Positions 50,819 through 60,213 are shown, counted from the first letter of the stretch. The stretch: 64,000 nt of DNA from Planctomycetota bacterium (GCA_019636215.1 JAHBXZ010000003.1:186001-250000); one strand, 5' to 3'. Made by a program: numbers and translations. The notes: generated from the sequence alone by a model not told the origin.

Positions 50819-53023
50819 ATGTCTGCAAGCCGTATCGGCGGCGCCAATCTGCTTCTGCTGGTGATCACGCTGGGTGCCGTGTTGTTCGGCGCCTGGAGTT
50901 TTCTGTACAACAACGCCCCATCGGTCGCAGCCAACATCCCGTTGCGTGCCGCCGACCTGGACCTGACTGACCCGCCTGTCACCGAAAGCCCGGGCACAAG
51001 ACCGAAGCACAGTACCCAGCCCGAGATCATCCGGCCCGCCCAGCCGCCCGGCACCACCGACGGCCACTCAACCACCCAGCCCCCGGCCAACACGTCCGGC
51101 AAGTTTGAAGTAAAGCTGCCCGAAAGCAGTCCTTCCGACAGCGGCGATGCACGCATGGAAGGCAAGGTCATCGGGCCCGACGGCAAGCCCTGCGCCGGGG
51201 CCACGGTGACGGCGTTGCGGGCCGGGTTTGACGCCACACCGCCTGAGTTCAACCGGGGCGATCTTGAGGCCTACCGCGACCGTATGGCCGCGTTTCTGGA
51301 ACACACCGCCCGGCAGCGTCGCCAGACAACCACTGACAGCCGCGGGATCTTCACCTTTACCGGCCTTGACCCACGCCTGGCCTACAACCTGTCTGCTGTG
51401 GCCGAAGGCGTGGGCAGCGGCACCGCCACCAGCATTGCCGCCACGGACTCGCCAGTGGTGCTGATCTCGGCCGACGCCAGTCTGCAAGGGCGGGTTCAAA
51501 CCATCGAGGGAACCCCGGTCACGGCATTCACCGTGCGTCATTGGCGCGCCAATCGTGAATGGGAGGCCCGCAGCCAGTCCTTCAACCACCCCGAAGGCCG
51601 CTTCAGCCTGCCGTCGAAGCCCGGCAGCCTTTACTGCGAAGTCACTGCGCCCGGTCTGTCGCAGGGCAGCCCCGCCGAAGCAACCGTGGGCCCGCAAGCG
51701 CCCGAACTGGTCATCACCCTGGCACGTGCGGCGCAGTTGTCGGGCACTGTGCGCGACCAGGCTGGCAACCCGCTGGCCGGGGCGCAGGTGTACCTTGGCG
51801 CCGCGCGCAACGAGGAACGCGGCGGCCGCTGGGGTGGCGAATGGGCCAACACCCCAACCGCCACCTCGGACAGCAAGGGCCGCTATCTGTTTGATTCGCT
51901 GCCGCCCAGGACACACACCGTGACGGCGACATTCGGCGAGGCTACATCAACCCAGACGATTGATGCCAAGGCCGGCGAAAACACGTTGGATTTTGCACTG
52001 GAGGGCGGAGCCCGGGTGGTGCTGCGCCTCACAGATGCCACCGGGCAGCCCGTGCAGGCCGATGAAGTCTGGTTCCAGGCCAAGGCAGGCAACTGGCCTC
52101 GGGCCATCCGGCTTCCACCGCGCGAGCCCGGGCTCACGGAGTTTGCGGGCCTGAAGCCGGGCGAGTACACGGCGACTATCAACTCTGCGGGCTGGCCGTC
52201 GCTGCGCAAGCCGGTCACGATTAAAGACGGCGACAACCAGTTTGAGTTCCAGTTCGCGCAGGGCGCGACACTCAGTGGCATCGTCACGGGCGCCGGCGGC
52301 GTCAGCCTGACAGGCGTTGCTGTGCGCCTGCGAAAGGACGAAGAGGACGCATACGGCGGATGGGGCACCGGCCGCTATTCGCAGGTTGCCGCCGACGGCA
52401 AGTACAAGCTGGGGCCAGCAGAGCCGGGCCAATGGAAGCTCGAACTTTACGCCACCGACGGCTGGAAGCTGGTGCACAGCAGCACAATCACCCTGGCGGT
52501 GGGCGAGAACAACCACAACCTCACTGTGGATTCGGGCGGGTCGCTGGTGGTCACTGTCACAGACGAGGCCGGAAGTCCCGTCGCCTGGGCCGAAGTACAG
52601 ATCCGCGGCGAGCAATCATACAACGGCCGCACCGACCAGAGCGGCCGCGCGGTGATTTCGTTCATCCAGCCCGGCGCCTACACGGTTTACTCAAGCTCGC
52701 GCGCGCTGAGCAGCAAGTCGGTCAGTGTAAGCGTACGCAACGGCGAGAACCCGCTGGGCCTCCAGCTGCTGAAGGCCAATTGTTCGCGCATCACGCACGT
52801 TTACCCCGACACCCAGGCGGCGCGTCTGGGCGTGCAGGTGGGTGACCTCGTGTACGAATACAACGGCGAGGCGATCTCAAGCTGGCGGGCGCTGAGCGCA
52901 GCTATCCGAAAGACCAGGGCGACCGACAACGTTGCCATGCAGGTCGAACGCAACGGGCAGATCTTGACATTCAACCTCAAGGGCGGCACCGTCGGCATTG
53001 AAGGCGCGGACGGCGTTCGTTAG
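50819..53023 (+). CDS. secreted/anchored carboxypeptidase-regulatory-like repeat protein with C-terminal PDZ domain
   Basis: 734 residues. One N-terminal transmembrane helix, a Pro/Thr-rich linker, then at least five carboxypeptidase-regulatory-like (CarboxypepD_reg) or SdrD-B-like beta domains. Each has a G-x-V-x-D/P-x-G-x-P-x-x-G-A start, e.g. LSGTVRDQAGNPLAGAQVYL. The last ~95 residues form a PDZ domain (VYPDTQAARLGVQVGDLVYEYNG). The protein probably works at or outside the membrane; PDZ suggests protein-tail binding. ATG 50819 is chosen because of GCGGAGGGGCC just upstream. Confidence 0.85.
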   Translation: MSASRIGGANLLLLVITLGAVLFGAWSFLYNNAPSVAANIPLRAADLDLTDPPVTESPGTRPKHSTQPEIIRPAQPPGTTDGHSTTQPPANTSGKFEVKLPESSPSDSGDARMEGKVIGPDGKPCAGATVTALRAGFDATPPEFNRGDLEAYRDRMAAFLEHTARQRRQTTTDSRGIFTFTGLDPRLAYNLSAVAEGVGSGTATSIAATDSPVVLISADASLQGRVQTIEGTPVTAFTVRHWRANREWEARSQSFNHPEGRFSLPSKPGSLYCEVTAPGLSQGSPAEATVGPQAPELVITLARAAQLSGTVRDQAGNPLAGAQVYLGAARNEERGGRWGGEWANTPTATSDSKGRYLFDSLPPRTHTVTATFGEATSTQTIDAKAGENTLDFALEGGARVVLRLTDATGQPVQADEVWFQAKAGNWPRAIRLPPREPGLTEFAGLKPGEYTATINSAGWPSLRKPVTIKDGDNQFEFQFAQGATLSGIVTGAGGVSLTGVAVRLRKDEEDAYGGWGTGRYSQVAADGKYKLGPAEPGQWKLELYATDGWKLVHSSTITLAVGENNHNLTVDSGGSLVVTVTDEAGSPVAWAEVQIRGEQSYNGRTDQSGRAVISFIQPGAYTVYSSSRALSSKSVSVSVRNGENPLGLQLLKANCSRITHVYPDTQAARLGVQVGDLVYEYNGEAISSWRALSAAIRKTRATDNVAMQVERNGQILTFNLKGGTVGIEGADGVR

Positions 53024-53052
53024 GCGCCACGGCAGCCTCGCGTTGACGCCGA

Positions 53053-53715
53053 ATGAACCAGGAACCTGATTGGGAAGCAAAGAAGCGCCACTACCAGCGT
53101 GAAGACGTTGTCGAGAAGTACAACAAGGTGCGCTTCAAGGGCGGTTTTCACGGCCGCACCACCGTCAACAAGTGGAACATGATCCTGCGCGCCGTGGCCG
53201 GCCTGGACGGAATTTCACGCGTCCTGGATCTGCCCTGCGGCACTGGACGGTTTACGCAGCAGATTCTTGAGCACGGCTGGAAGCTGGTCAACGGAGACAT
53301 CAGCCTGCCGATGCTGCGCAGCGCCCGCGAAGTCGGGCAGGGCCACGCAGGGCTGATAGGCAGCGCGCGCTTTGACGCCGAACACCTGCCCTTTGCGGAC
53401 AGCAGCCTGGACCTTGTGATCAGCATCCGGTTTCTGATGCACGTGCCGCGCAGTGTGCGCCCCGATATCTTCCGCGAGTACGCCCGCGTCAGCAGACGCT
53501 ATGTGGTGCTGGACGTGCGCCACAAGTACTGCCTGAACACATGGTTCAAGCATGTGCGCCGGCTGTTCAGCAGCAAGGTCAAGCTGCCCGAGCACCGGTA
53601 CAACATGCGCGAACTGGACGAAGACATCGCCGCCGGCGGCCTTCGCATTGTGCGCAAGGTGTGGAACCTGCCGCCGTTTTCCGAGAAGCTTGTGCTGCTG
53701 TGCGAGAAGACCTAA
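53053..53715 (+). CDS. class I SAM-dependent methyltransferase
   Basis: 220 residues, Methyltransf_11 type: motif [15 protein letters not shown], acidic residue in [28 protein letters not shown] as motif II/III, then [14 protein letters not shown]. The pattern resembles small-molecule or lipid methyltransferases; the substrate cannot be read from sequence. It begins 29 bases after the preceding PDZ gene, so they may share a transcript. Confidence 0.88.
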   Translation: MNQEPDWEAKKRHYQREDVVEKYNKVRFKGGFHGRTTVNKWNMILRAVAGLDGISRVLDLPCGTGRFTQQILEHGWKLVNGDISLPMLRSAREVGQGHAGLIGSARFDAEHLPFADSSLDLVISIRFLMHVPRSVRPDIFREYARVSRRYVVLDVRHKYCLNTWFKHVRRLFSSKVKLPEHRYNMRELDEDIAAGGLRIVRKVWNLPPFSEKLVLLCEKT

Positions 53716-53746
53716 CTCGGGCGCAGGCGTCGCCGCACAAGGCCGG

Positions 53747-54328
53747 TTAGTCCACTTCTTCGGCGCGGATGAAGTTGTCGCGCTCGCCCAGTCCCGTCAG
53801 CGGGTAATCCTTGCGCAGCGGGAAGTGCTCGAAGTAATCGGGCATCAGCACGCGGCGCAGGTCCGGGTGGCCTGAAAACTCAATGCCGAACATGTCATAA
53901 ACTTCGCGCTCTACCCACGGGCCGCCCGCGAACAGGCCCACGGTGCTGGCGATCGTCGGGTCGTGTTCCGGCAGGTCGGTCTCAATGCGAACGCGCTTGG
54001 TGTTCTCAAGGCTGTACAGATTGTGAATCACCGTAAAGCGGCGCGCGGGCTCAAAGTCCTCGCGGCGCAGGTTGTCCACGGCCGTGACATCCGTGAAGTA
54101 TCGGAAGGAGAGCTCCGGGTCGTTGCGCAGGGTTTCAATCACCGCGCGAGTGTGCTGGCGTTCGGCCTTCAGCACCGTCTGCCCGTGCAGGGTGTCGATG
54201 GACTTCACCAGGTGCCCCAGCTTGCGTCGCAACAGGTCATGGTCGACCTGGTTCTCTTTGTGAACACGGGCACTGCGTGGGTGCGCGTCGTGTGTCGGCG
54301 GCAGCTTGGGCGCGGTGGCATCAGCCAT
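53747..54328 (-). CDS. nuoC: NADH-quinone oxidoreductase subunit C
   Basis: 193 residues of the complex I peripheral arm (30-kDa subunit). Visible: ELSFRYFTDVTAVD, FTVIHNLYSLE, and the subunit signature ERE(V/A)YDMFGIEFSGHPDLRRVLMPD with PLRKDYPL. It starts 2 bases after the nuoB stop. The next gene downstream is on the other strand, so nuoD and later genes must be elsewhere. Confidence 0.96.
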   Translation of the reverse strand: MADATAPKLPPTHDAHPRSARVHKENQVDHDLLRRKLGHLVKSIDTLHGQTVLKAERQHTRAVIETLRNDPELSFRYFTDVTAVDNLRREDFEPARRFTVIHNLYSLENTKRVRIETDLPEHDPTIASTVGLFAGGPWVEREVYDMFGIEFSGHPDLRRVLMPDYFEHFPLRKDYPLTGLGERDNFIRAEEVD

Positions 54329-54330
54329 GG

Positions 54331-54858
54331 TCAGGTTGCCTCCGCCACCAGCATTTCGGAAGGCCGCGTGAACTCGTGGCGCTTGGCCTGGCCGTCGATG
54401 ATCTGCTGGATTTTCAGCACGGCATCAATCAGGCTTTCCGGTCGCGGCGGGCAGCCGGGCACATAAACATCCACCGGGATAAACTGGTCCACTCCCTGAA
54501 TCTGGGTGTAGGTGTTGAACACACCACCGGTGCTGGCGCAGGCGCCCATGGCAATCACCCATTTGGGTTCGGCGACCTGCTGATAAATCTGTGAAAGCAC
54601 GGGCATCATCTTCAACGTCACACGGCCGGCCACCACAATCAGGTCGCTCTGGCGCGGGGAAAAACGCACCACCTCAGCCCCAAAGCGCGATATGTCGTAA
54701 CGGCTGCTGGCCGTGGCCATGAACTCAATGGCGCAGCAGGCCGTGCCGAATGGGTAAGGCCAAATGCTGTTCTTGCGGCCCCAAGCAATCAGCTTGTTTA
54801 CCTGTGTGGTGAAGATGCCGTCACCGGCCAGCGAGGGAATCAATTGTTCCAGACCCAT
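54331..54858 (-). CDS. nuoB: NADH-quinone oxidoreductase subunit B
   Basis: 175 residues. Binds cluster N2, the last [4Fe-4S] before quinone: [10 protein letters not shown] (two adjacent Cys), GACASTGG and PGCPPRPE supply the four ligands. It is preceded closely by nuoA (11 bases) and followed by nuoC. Confidence 0.97.
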   Translation of the reverse strand: MGLEQLIPSLAGDGIFTTQVNKLIAWGRKNSIWPYPFGTACCAIEFMATASSRYDISRFGAEVVRFSPRQSDLIVVAGRVTLKMMPVLSQIYQQVAEPKWVIAMGACASTGGVFNTYTQIQGVDQFIPVDVYVPGCPPRPESLIDAVLKIQQIIDGQAKRHEFTRPSEMLVAEAT

Positions 54859-54869
54859 AAGGTGATTCC

Positions 54870-55340
54870 TCAGGCCGCGTGCTTGTGCCCGTGGCCGTGG
54901 TCATGCCCCCCGTCGGTATGATCGTGGTCGGCTTGGCGCGCGGCTTCTTCCGGGTTTGCACCAAGCGGCACGTTCCAGTCCAGTACGCCCTTGCGCCAGG
55001 CGTACAGCAGGCCCATGCCCAGCACAGCAAGGAACACGCCTACCTCGGCCAGGTACTCAATACCCTTGCCCTCTGAAAGGTCGCTCAGGAACGTCGCGGC
55101 GTAGGGCGCCAGCAGCACGGTTTCAATGTCGAACAGGACAAACAGCATGGCCAGGATGAAGAAGCGCACGTTGAATTCGGTGCGCGTCTCCCCGATCTGC
55201 GGCATGCCGCATTCCAGTGGTTCTTCTTTCACCCAACCGCGGCGCCGCTTGCCGACCATGTGCGAAAGCACCAACCCGCCGCTGCCGACGGCCAGGATCA
55301 GCACACAGTAGATGGCAAAGCTGAAGAGGTTCTGGTCCAC
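54870..55340 (-). CDS. nuoA: NADH-quinone oxidoreductase subunit A, His-rich C-terminus
   Basis: 156 residues, three membrane helices. [19 protein letters not shown] is the NuoA signature and [14 protein letters not shown] the conserved second-helix block. The last ~20 residues are unusually rich in His and Asp ([18 protein letters not shown]) and could bind metal. The start is GTG 55338-55340 with GGAG seven bases upstream. First gene of the nuoABC operon. Confidence 0.95.
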   Translation of the reverse strand: MDQNLFSFAIYCVLILAVGSGGLVLSHMVGKRRRGWVKEEPLECGMPQIGETRTEFNVRFFILAMLFVLFDIETVLLAPYAATFLSDLSEGKGIEYLAEVGVFLAVLGMGLLYAWRKGVLDWNVPLGANPEEAARQADHDHTDGGHDHGHGHKHAA

Positions 55341-55455
55341 GCACAAACTCCTTGCGGGATAAGGTTTAGCCTGTGATGTGTCGCCGTGCAAGGGCAACAG
55401 GCCCCCGCAAACCACGCCTTGGCGGTGCCCCGGGCGACAAGCGACAAATGGAACA

Positions 55456-55479
55456 GGGGCAACCCTCCCGGGTTGCCCC
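55456..55479 (-). terminator. hairpin between the short frame and nuoA (attenuator-like)
   Basis: Stem GGGGCAACCC/GGGTTGCCCC, 4-base loop. It lacks a good U-run on the minus strand, so termination is uncertain. Confidence 0.45.
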
Positions 55480-55547
55480 CCTTCCTGACGTATATGTGTG
55501 ATACGCAGGGGATCGGGCGTCGGTCCAACGAGCCCGTCGGATCTACG

Positions 55548-55586
55548 TTAGACGCGCCCCCTACGCTTTCGGCCTTCAATGTTCAC
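55548..55586 (-). CDS. possible 12-codon basic leader peptide
   Basis: GTG start, 12 codons, stop TAA; the peptide would be MNIEGRKRRGRV. Directly upstream (55587-55598) is AGGAGGTGATCC, complementary to the full 3' end of 16S rRNA, with six bases between AGGAGG and GTG. Supported only by that site; it could equally be a regulatory ribosome-standby site. Confidence 0.35.
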   Translation of the reverse strand: MNIEGRKRRGRV

Positions 55587-55681
55587 GGATCACCTCCTCT
55601 TCAAGTTGGGTTTTGGTCGCGGCGACCGGTAAGCGATGGGCCGCGTTGACCGAAAAGGTTAAGCCCGCGTCCGGGCCCGTG

Positions 55682-55739
55682 TGTCAGCTACCTTTCGTAA
55701 CTGACGCTGGAAGTCTATCCCATGGTTGGTGATGCGACA
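55682..55739 (-). promoter_or_regulatory. promoter and 5' stem-loop of the nuoA leader
   Basis: Minus strand: TTGTCG (55734-55739), 17 bases, TAGACT (55711-55716), then stem GTCAGTTAC/GTAGCTGAC (one wobble) with loop GAAAG, likely at the very 5' end of the RNA. Confidence 0.5.
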
Positions 55740-55862
55740 AATAAATCGTGTCAGTTTCTTTTCCACACAGTGTGAATCTTGTGTGGACAGATGAGGGCGG
55801 TGCCTGCTGCCTGGGGGAAGGCGATATCGGCATGCACCACGCAATGAAGACGTCCGCGGGTT

Positions 55863-57476
55863 TCAGGCCTGTCGGTCGTCAAGCTCGACACGTTCGCGGG
55901 CCTTGAACTTCAGCTTGATCGGGATGTCACGAAACACCGTGGTCTCGTGCAGCCGGTGCAGCAGGTACGTGCGCCAGTTTTCCGGGAACAGCTCGGGCTC
56001 GTTGACGAACACCACAATCTGCGGCGGGAACACACTGACCTGGGTGCTGTAGAAAATGCGGCCCAGCCGGTTCTGGCGCGGCTGTGGGTGATGTCGTTCA
56101 AAGGCCGCGTTGATCATGCGGTTCAGCTCGCCGGTGCCCACGCGCTGGCCGCTCTGGCTGTGAAGCTCGCGGGCAAGCGCGACAACTTCAAACACGTTTT
56201 CGCGCTCCTTGACCGACATGAACACCACCGGCGCGTAATCAATCTGGCCAAGCTTTCGGCGCAGGTACTTGATGTAGTCGTCGTGGTCCACGTTGTTGGT
56301 CAGGTCCCACTTGTTCACCGCGATGATCATGGGCTTGTGTGACTGCAGCGCGACTTCCACCAGCTTGCGATCCATCTGCGACACGGGCTCCAGCGCGTCC
56401 AGCATCAGCACCACCACGCTTGCACGGCGCACGGCGCGAAACGCGCGGCTCTGGCTGAAGAACTCGACACTGTGCTGAAGGCTCTGCTTCTTGCGCACAC
56501 CCGCGGTGTCGATCGCAACGAAACTCTTGCCCTCAAAAGTGAAGCGCACGTCCACGCTGTCGCGCGTGGTGCCTGCAAGTTCGCTGGCAATCACGCGCTC
56601 GTCGTCGGCCAGAACGTTCACGAAACTTGACTTGCCCACGTTGCGGCGCCCCACCACGGCCAGCAGCAGCTCGGGCGCGTCCAGTGACTCGGCCTCGGAC
56701 TTTGGCGGCAGCAGCTCGCAGATGGCATGGCGCAGGCCCTTGAGGTTGCGCGCGCTGCGGGCGGACACGCGCTGGGGATCACCCAGCCCGAGCTCAAACA
56801 GGGCGTTGGCCAGGTCGTCCAGGGACGGGTCGTCCAGCTTGTTGGCCACGGGCAGTACTTTGCAGCCGCCGCGGCGCAGTCGATCTGCCACCTGCAGGTC
56901 CAGCGCGATCACGCCGTCGCGTGCATCCAGCACAAACAGCACCAGGTCGGCCGCCGCCATGGCGTTGTCGATCTGTTCTTCGACGTGCGGCAGCACTTCG
57001 GCCTCGTCGACAATGCCGATGCCCGCGGTGTCGAAGAGCTGCACCACGCGCTGGGTGTTGTCGGCGGCCTTCAGGCGCACCAGCGCGCTTACGCGGTCGC
57101 GGGTGGTGCCCGGGCGCTCGTCCTCAATGGCAATGCGCGAGCCTGCCAGCCGGTTGAACAGGCTGCTTTTGCCCACGTTGGGGCGCCCCACGATCGCGAC
57201 GACGGGTACACGGCCGCCCGGCACGTCGGGCGATTCCTGCCCAAGTTCAGCAGCGCTGCGCTGGCGGCGCGTAAACGGCTTGCCCTGTGCCGTCACGCGC
57301 GGCGAAGGCACGAACTCGGGCGCGGCTTCGCGTTTGGGACGACGGCGCTTGCCCTGGACCTTGGCGTTGGGACGACGTCGCTTCTTGGCAGCACGCTTGA
57401 GCAGCGCCTCGTCGGTCGGTCGCCGTGCGTTGCGCCTGGCGCGCTTGGCGCCGCCTTTTTTGTAACGCTTGGGCAT
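55863..57476 (-). CDS. der: ribosome-associated GTPase Der (EngA) with basic N-terminal extension
   Basis: Essential double-GTPase that acts in 50S subunit assembly, 537 residues. First G domain: GRPNVGKSSLFN (97-108), DTAGIG, NKLDD. Second: GRRNVGKSSFVN, DTAGVRKKQ, NKWDL. The C-terminal KH-like domain includes FYSTQVSVFPPQIVVFVNEPE. The first ~88 residues are an Arg/Lys-rich extension that most Der proteins lack, plausibly rRNA-binding. The ATG 57474-57476 starts this extension; starts closer to the first G domain cannot be excluded. Confidence 0.95.
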   Translation of the reverse strand: MPKRYKKGGAKRARRNARRPTDEALLKRAAKKRRRPNAKVQGKRRRPKREAAPEFVPSPRVTAQGKPFTRRQRSAAELGQESPDVPGGRVPVVAIVGRPNVGKSSLFNRLAGSRIAIEDERPGTTRDRVSALVRLKAADNTQRVVQLFDTAGIGIVDEAEVLPHVEEQIDNAMAAADLVLFVLDARDGVIALDLQVADRLRRGGCKVLPVANKLDDPSLDDLANALFELGLGDPQRVSARSARNLKGLRHAICELLPPKSEAESLDAPELLLAVVGRRNVGKSSFVNVLADDERVIASELAGTTRDSVDVRFTFEGKSFVAIDTAGVRKKQSLQHSVEFFSQSRAFRAVRRASVVVLMLDALEPVSQMDRKLVEVALQSHKPMIIAVNKWDLTNNVDHDDYIKYLRRKLGQIDYAPVVFMSVKERENVFEVVALARELHSQSGQRVGTGELNRMINAAFERHHPQPRQNRLGRIFYSTQVSVFPPQIVVFVNEPELFPENWRTYLLHRLHETTVFRDIPIKLKFKARERVELDDRQA

Positions 57477-57491
57477 GCCGGCCTCAATTGA

Positions 57492-57519
57492 AACGGGGCG
57501 CAGCATGCTGCGCCCCGTT
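57492..57519 (-). terminator. terminator after the Bax-inhibitor-1 gene
   Basis: Self-complementary AACGGGGCGCAG-CATG-CTGCGCCCCGTT in the gap between the Bax-inhibitor stop and der. Confidence 0.75.
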
Positions 57520-57538
57520 GAAACCGCAAGTGCCCGCA

Positions 57539-58360
57539 CTAGTCGCGGCTGACGCCCAGGAAGTACAGCGCGTAGCGGAACAGCATGATGAAGTCATACA
57601 GCAGGTTGATCGCGGCGCTGACTGCGTCGTTGGCCATGTAGTAATCGCGAACCACGCGCGAGGTGTCAAACAGCGTGAACCCGATGAACAGCAGCAGCCC
57701 GCCGCCCATCAGAATCGCCGTCAGGAAACTTGGGAAGCCGACGATCCAGCCGATCAGCATCATGCCCACCAGGGCCAGCACGCCCGCGAACAGCATGCCG
57801 CCCAGGCTGCGGAAGTCCTTGCCCGTGGTAAGCGTGAACACCGTCAACCCGAAGAACGTCACCGTGGCCACACCCAGTGCCAGCACAATCAACGTGCCCA
57901 TGCCTGCGGCCACGTGCGCCATCAGCAGAGGTGCCATCATCGCACCGGCCGAAGCCGCAAACACGTAAAGCAGGCCCGTCTTCAGCGGGCTGTGGCTCTT
58001 GCGCGTAAACACCACAACCAGGTAGCTGGCAAAGAAGCCCACCAACCCGCCGGCCCACAGGCCGGTCATGGCGCCGGTGTTGCCCGTGGCAATGAAGTGT
58101 TCGGCAAGTTTGGTCGCGCCGAATGCGGCACCCATGGCTGTAGCCAGGGCCGTGCCGAAATAGGTGTAAACCTTGCGCGTGAACGCCGCGACCGCCGGGT
58201 GCGAGATATCGCCGGCTTCGGCGCCCTCCACATACTGCCCCTGCCCGTCGCCATAGTAGGCCCCGGCCGGAGCCGGTGCCTGCCCGTACTGCGGTGCCTG
58301 CGGGTAGGCCTGCTGCGGCTGGCCGTAGTTGTAGTTCTGGTTGGGTCGGTTCTCGTACAT
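57539..58360 (-). CDS. Bax inhibitor-1/YccA family membrane protein
   Basis: 273 residues. A Gln/Pro/Tyr-rich N-terminal tail (about 50 residues) is followed by seven hydrophobic helices. The family end TLFDTSRVVRDYY, then INLLYDFIMLFRYALYFLG, is clear. Members modulate proteases or act as Ca2+ leak channels. CGGAGGAACC precedes the ATG. Between trpS upstream (minus) and der downstream. Confidence 0.9.
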   Translation of the reverse strand: MYENRPNQNYNYGQPQQAYPQAPQYGQAPAPAGAYYGDGQGQYVEGAEAGDISHPAVAAFTRKVYTYFGTALATAMGAAFGATKLAEHFIATGNTGAMTGLWAGGLVGFFASYLVVVFTRKSHSPLKTGLLYVFAASAGAMMAPLLMAHVAAGMGTLIVLALGVATVTFFGLTVFTLTTGKDFRSLGGMLFAGVLALVGMMLIGWIVGFPSFLTAILMGGGLLLFIGFTLFDTSRVVRDYYMANDAVSAAINLLYDFIMLFRYALYFLGVSRD

Positions 58361-58423
58361 GGTTCCTCCGGCTTGGTACCGGCCCATTGTACGGGCCAAT
58401 ACATGCATCGGGAATGCAAATCG

Positions 58424-59416
58424 CTAGCGCAGGCCCACGGCCCGTCTTACGTCATCGGTTACGCGCACCGCAATCTCGCGGGCCCGGGCCGCGCCATCCT
58501 TGAGAACCTGGTTAACGTAATCTTCATTGTTGCCCAGTTCCTCATAACGCTGGCGGGCCGGCCCGAACGTCGCGAAGAAGTGGTCGGCCAGGCGTCTCTT
58601 GAAGTCGCCGTAGCCCACCCCGCCTTTTTCGTAAAGCGCGCGGATTTCTTTCAGTTCTTCTGGTGGGGCAAACAGCTTCAACAGGGCAAACACGTTGCAG
58701 GTGTCAGGGTTCTTGGGCGACTCCAGGGGCGTGCTGTCGGTCTTGATGCCCATGATGCGCTTGCGCGTTTCTTTTTCAGGCCCGAACAGGTCGATGGTGT
58801 TGCTGTAGCTCTTGGACATCTTTTCGCCGTCTATGCCGGGCACCACGGCGGTGTCGTCCATGATCATGGGCTGGGGCAGCTTCAGTACGCCGCCCTGGCC
58901 GGTGGCCGGGTCAAAGCCCGGGCAATAGGTGGTGTTGAACTTGACAGCGATGTCGCGGGTGATTTCCAAGTGCTGCTTCTGGTCTTTGCCGACCGGCACC
59001 ACGTCACTGTGATAGATCAGGATGTCGGCAGCCATCAGCACCGGGTACGCAAACAGGCCGTGGTCAGGGCTGATGCCCCGGGCCGTTTTGTCCTTGTAAC
59101 TGTGGGCGCGCTCCAGCAGCCCCATCGGCGTAACGGTAGACAGCACCCAGCTTAGTTCCGCGACTTCGGCGATATCACTCTGCCGGAACAACGTGGCCTT
59201 CACCGGGTCCAGGCCCAAGGCCAGAAAGTTGCGGGCAACGTCATGCACCAGTTCGCGCATGGTGTCGGCATTGCGGATGGTGGTCAGGGCGTGCAGGTCG
59301 GCAATGAAGTACAGCCCGTGACCCTTGTGCTGCAGGTCCACGAACTGGCGGATAGCACCGAAGTAATTGCCGATGTGCAGCTTGCCCGAGGGTTGTACGC
59401 CACTGAGGATACGCAT
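58424..59416 (-). CDS. trpS: tryptophanyl-tRNA synthetase
   Basis: 330 residues, class I synthetase. HIGH-type motif SGKLHIGNYFGA at the N-terminus, MADILIYHSDVVPVGKDQKQHLE for tryptophan and AMP binding, KMSKS as GEKMSKSYSN. Standard bacterial length. ATG 59414-59416 matches the family start; the next gene upstream (YceI) is divergent. Confidence 0.97.
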   Translation of the reverse strand: MRILSGVQPSGKLHIGNYFGAIRQFVDLQHKGHGLYFIADLHALTTIRNADTMRELVHDVARNFLALGLDPVKATLFRQSDIAEVAELSWVLSTVTPMGLLERAHSYKDKTARGISPDHGLFAYPVLMAADILIYHSDVVPVGKDQKQHLEITRDIAVKFNTTYCPGFDPATGQGGVLKLPQPMIMDDTAVVPGIDGEKMSKSYSNTIDLFGPEKETRKRIMGIKTDSTPLESPKNPDTCNVFALLKLFAPPEELKEIRALYEKGGVGYGDFKRRLADHFFATFGPARQRYEELGNNEDYVNQVLKDGAARAREIAVRVTDDVRRAVGLR

Positions 59417-59496
59417 GGGCCACCTTGATACAGAGACGATTTCAGGTTGCAAGCAATGGCAACAGCCGCGGGCCGCCAGATTCCCGGAATGATTCT

Positions 59497-59510
59497 ACAT
59501 CGAACGATGT
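59497..59510 (+). promoter_or_regulatory. possible operator before the YceI gene
   Basis: ACATCG-AA-CGATGT, an exact inverted repeat with a 2-base spacer, 40 bases before the ATG. Confidence 0.35.
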
Positions 59511-59550
59511 TCTGATATCACAGGAACTGCACAATCCAAGGAGCTTACCC

Positions 59551-60213
59551 ATGAAACACCTGATCGTGGCATCGCTGACGGCATCCATTCTGCTGGCCTT
59601 GTCGGCCTGCAGTGACCCACTGGCCAATGTCGCCAAGGCAAATGTGGCCGAAGCCAAGGAAGTCAAAGAAGAAAAGGCCACCGGCCTGGGCAAAGAACTA
59701 AAGTTCAGCCATGCCAGCGGCGGCGAAATCAAGTTCATGAGCGGCAAACGCACTGCGGATCATCCGGGGGGATTCAGCGAATTCGCTGGCAAACTTGTGA
59801 CCACCGACGACGGCAAAGGCGTCAAACAAGTGGAGCTTGAGATCAAAATGGACTCCATCTGGTCGTCCGACGGCACTGACGGCAAAGACAAGACCAATGT
59901 CAAGTTGACCGGCCACCTCAAGAGCGCAGACTTCTTCAACGTGGAAAAGTATCCCACAGCAAAGTTCGTCAGCACGGAGATCAAGGAAGGTGGAAGCGGC
60001 GCAACGCACACCGTTACTGGCAACCTCACGATCATGGAGACGACGAAGTCCGTCACCTTCCCGGCCACGATCAAGGTGGACGGGGGCAAAGTGACAGCCA
60101 CAGCGCCCATGTTCAAGATCAACCGCAACGACTGGGGCATTACCTACAAGGGCATGGCCGACAACCTGATCAAGGACGACGTAGGCATTGAGTTCGAGAT
60201 TAGGACCGAGTAG
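59551..60213 (+). CDS. YceI-family lipoprotein
   Basis: 220 residues. Lipoprotein signal with LSAC (Cys20), a Lys/Glu/Ala helix, then a complete YceI lipocalin-like barrel (FSEFAGKLVTTDDG, HLKSADFFNVEKYPTAKFVST, TGNLTIMETTKSVTFPATI, INRNDWGITYKG). The family binds isoprenoid lipids such as polyprenyl chains in the periplasm. AAGGAG precedes the ATG; a terminator follows. Confidence 0.94.
   Translation: MKHLIVASLTASILLALSACSDPLANVAKANVAEAKEVKEEKATGLGKELKFSHASGGEIKFMSGKRTADHPGGFSEFAGKLVTTDDGKGVKQVELEIKMDSIWSSDGTDGKDKTNVKLTGHLKSADFFNVEKYPTAKFVSTEIKEGGSGATHTVTGNLTIMETTKSVTFPATIKVDGGKVTATAPMFKINRNDWGITYKGMADNLIKDDVGIEFEIRTE

Larger units (their letters stand above)
55341..55862 (-). other. 522-base leader region upstream of nuoA
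   Basis: No ordinary gene. In the direction of nuoA it holds, in order: a promoter-like pair (55711-55739), a 9-base-pair stem-loop (55682-55704), a perfect long ribosome site before a 12-codon frame (55548-55598) and a strong GC hairpin (55456-55479), each listed separately. Nothing recognisable in the remaining bases. Confidence 0.6.

Noticed and set aside
55587-55598. GGATCACCTCCT as the 3' end of a 16S rRNA gene
   Set aside because: Only these 12 bases match; the flanks do not resemble 16S rRNA. On the minus strand it works as a ribosome site.
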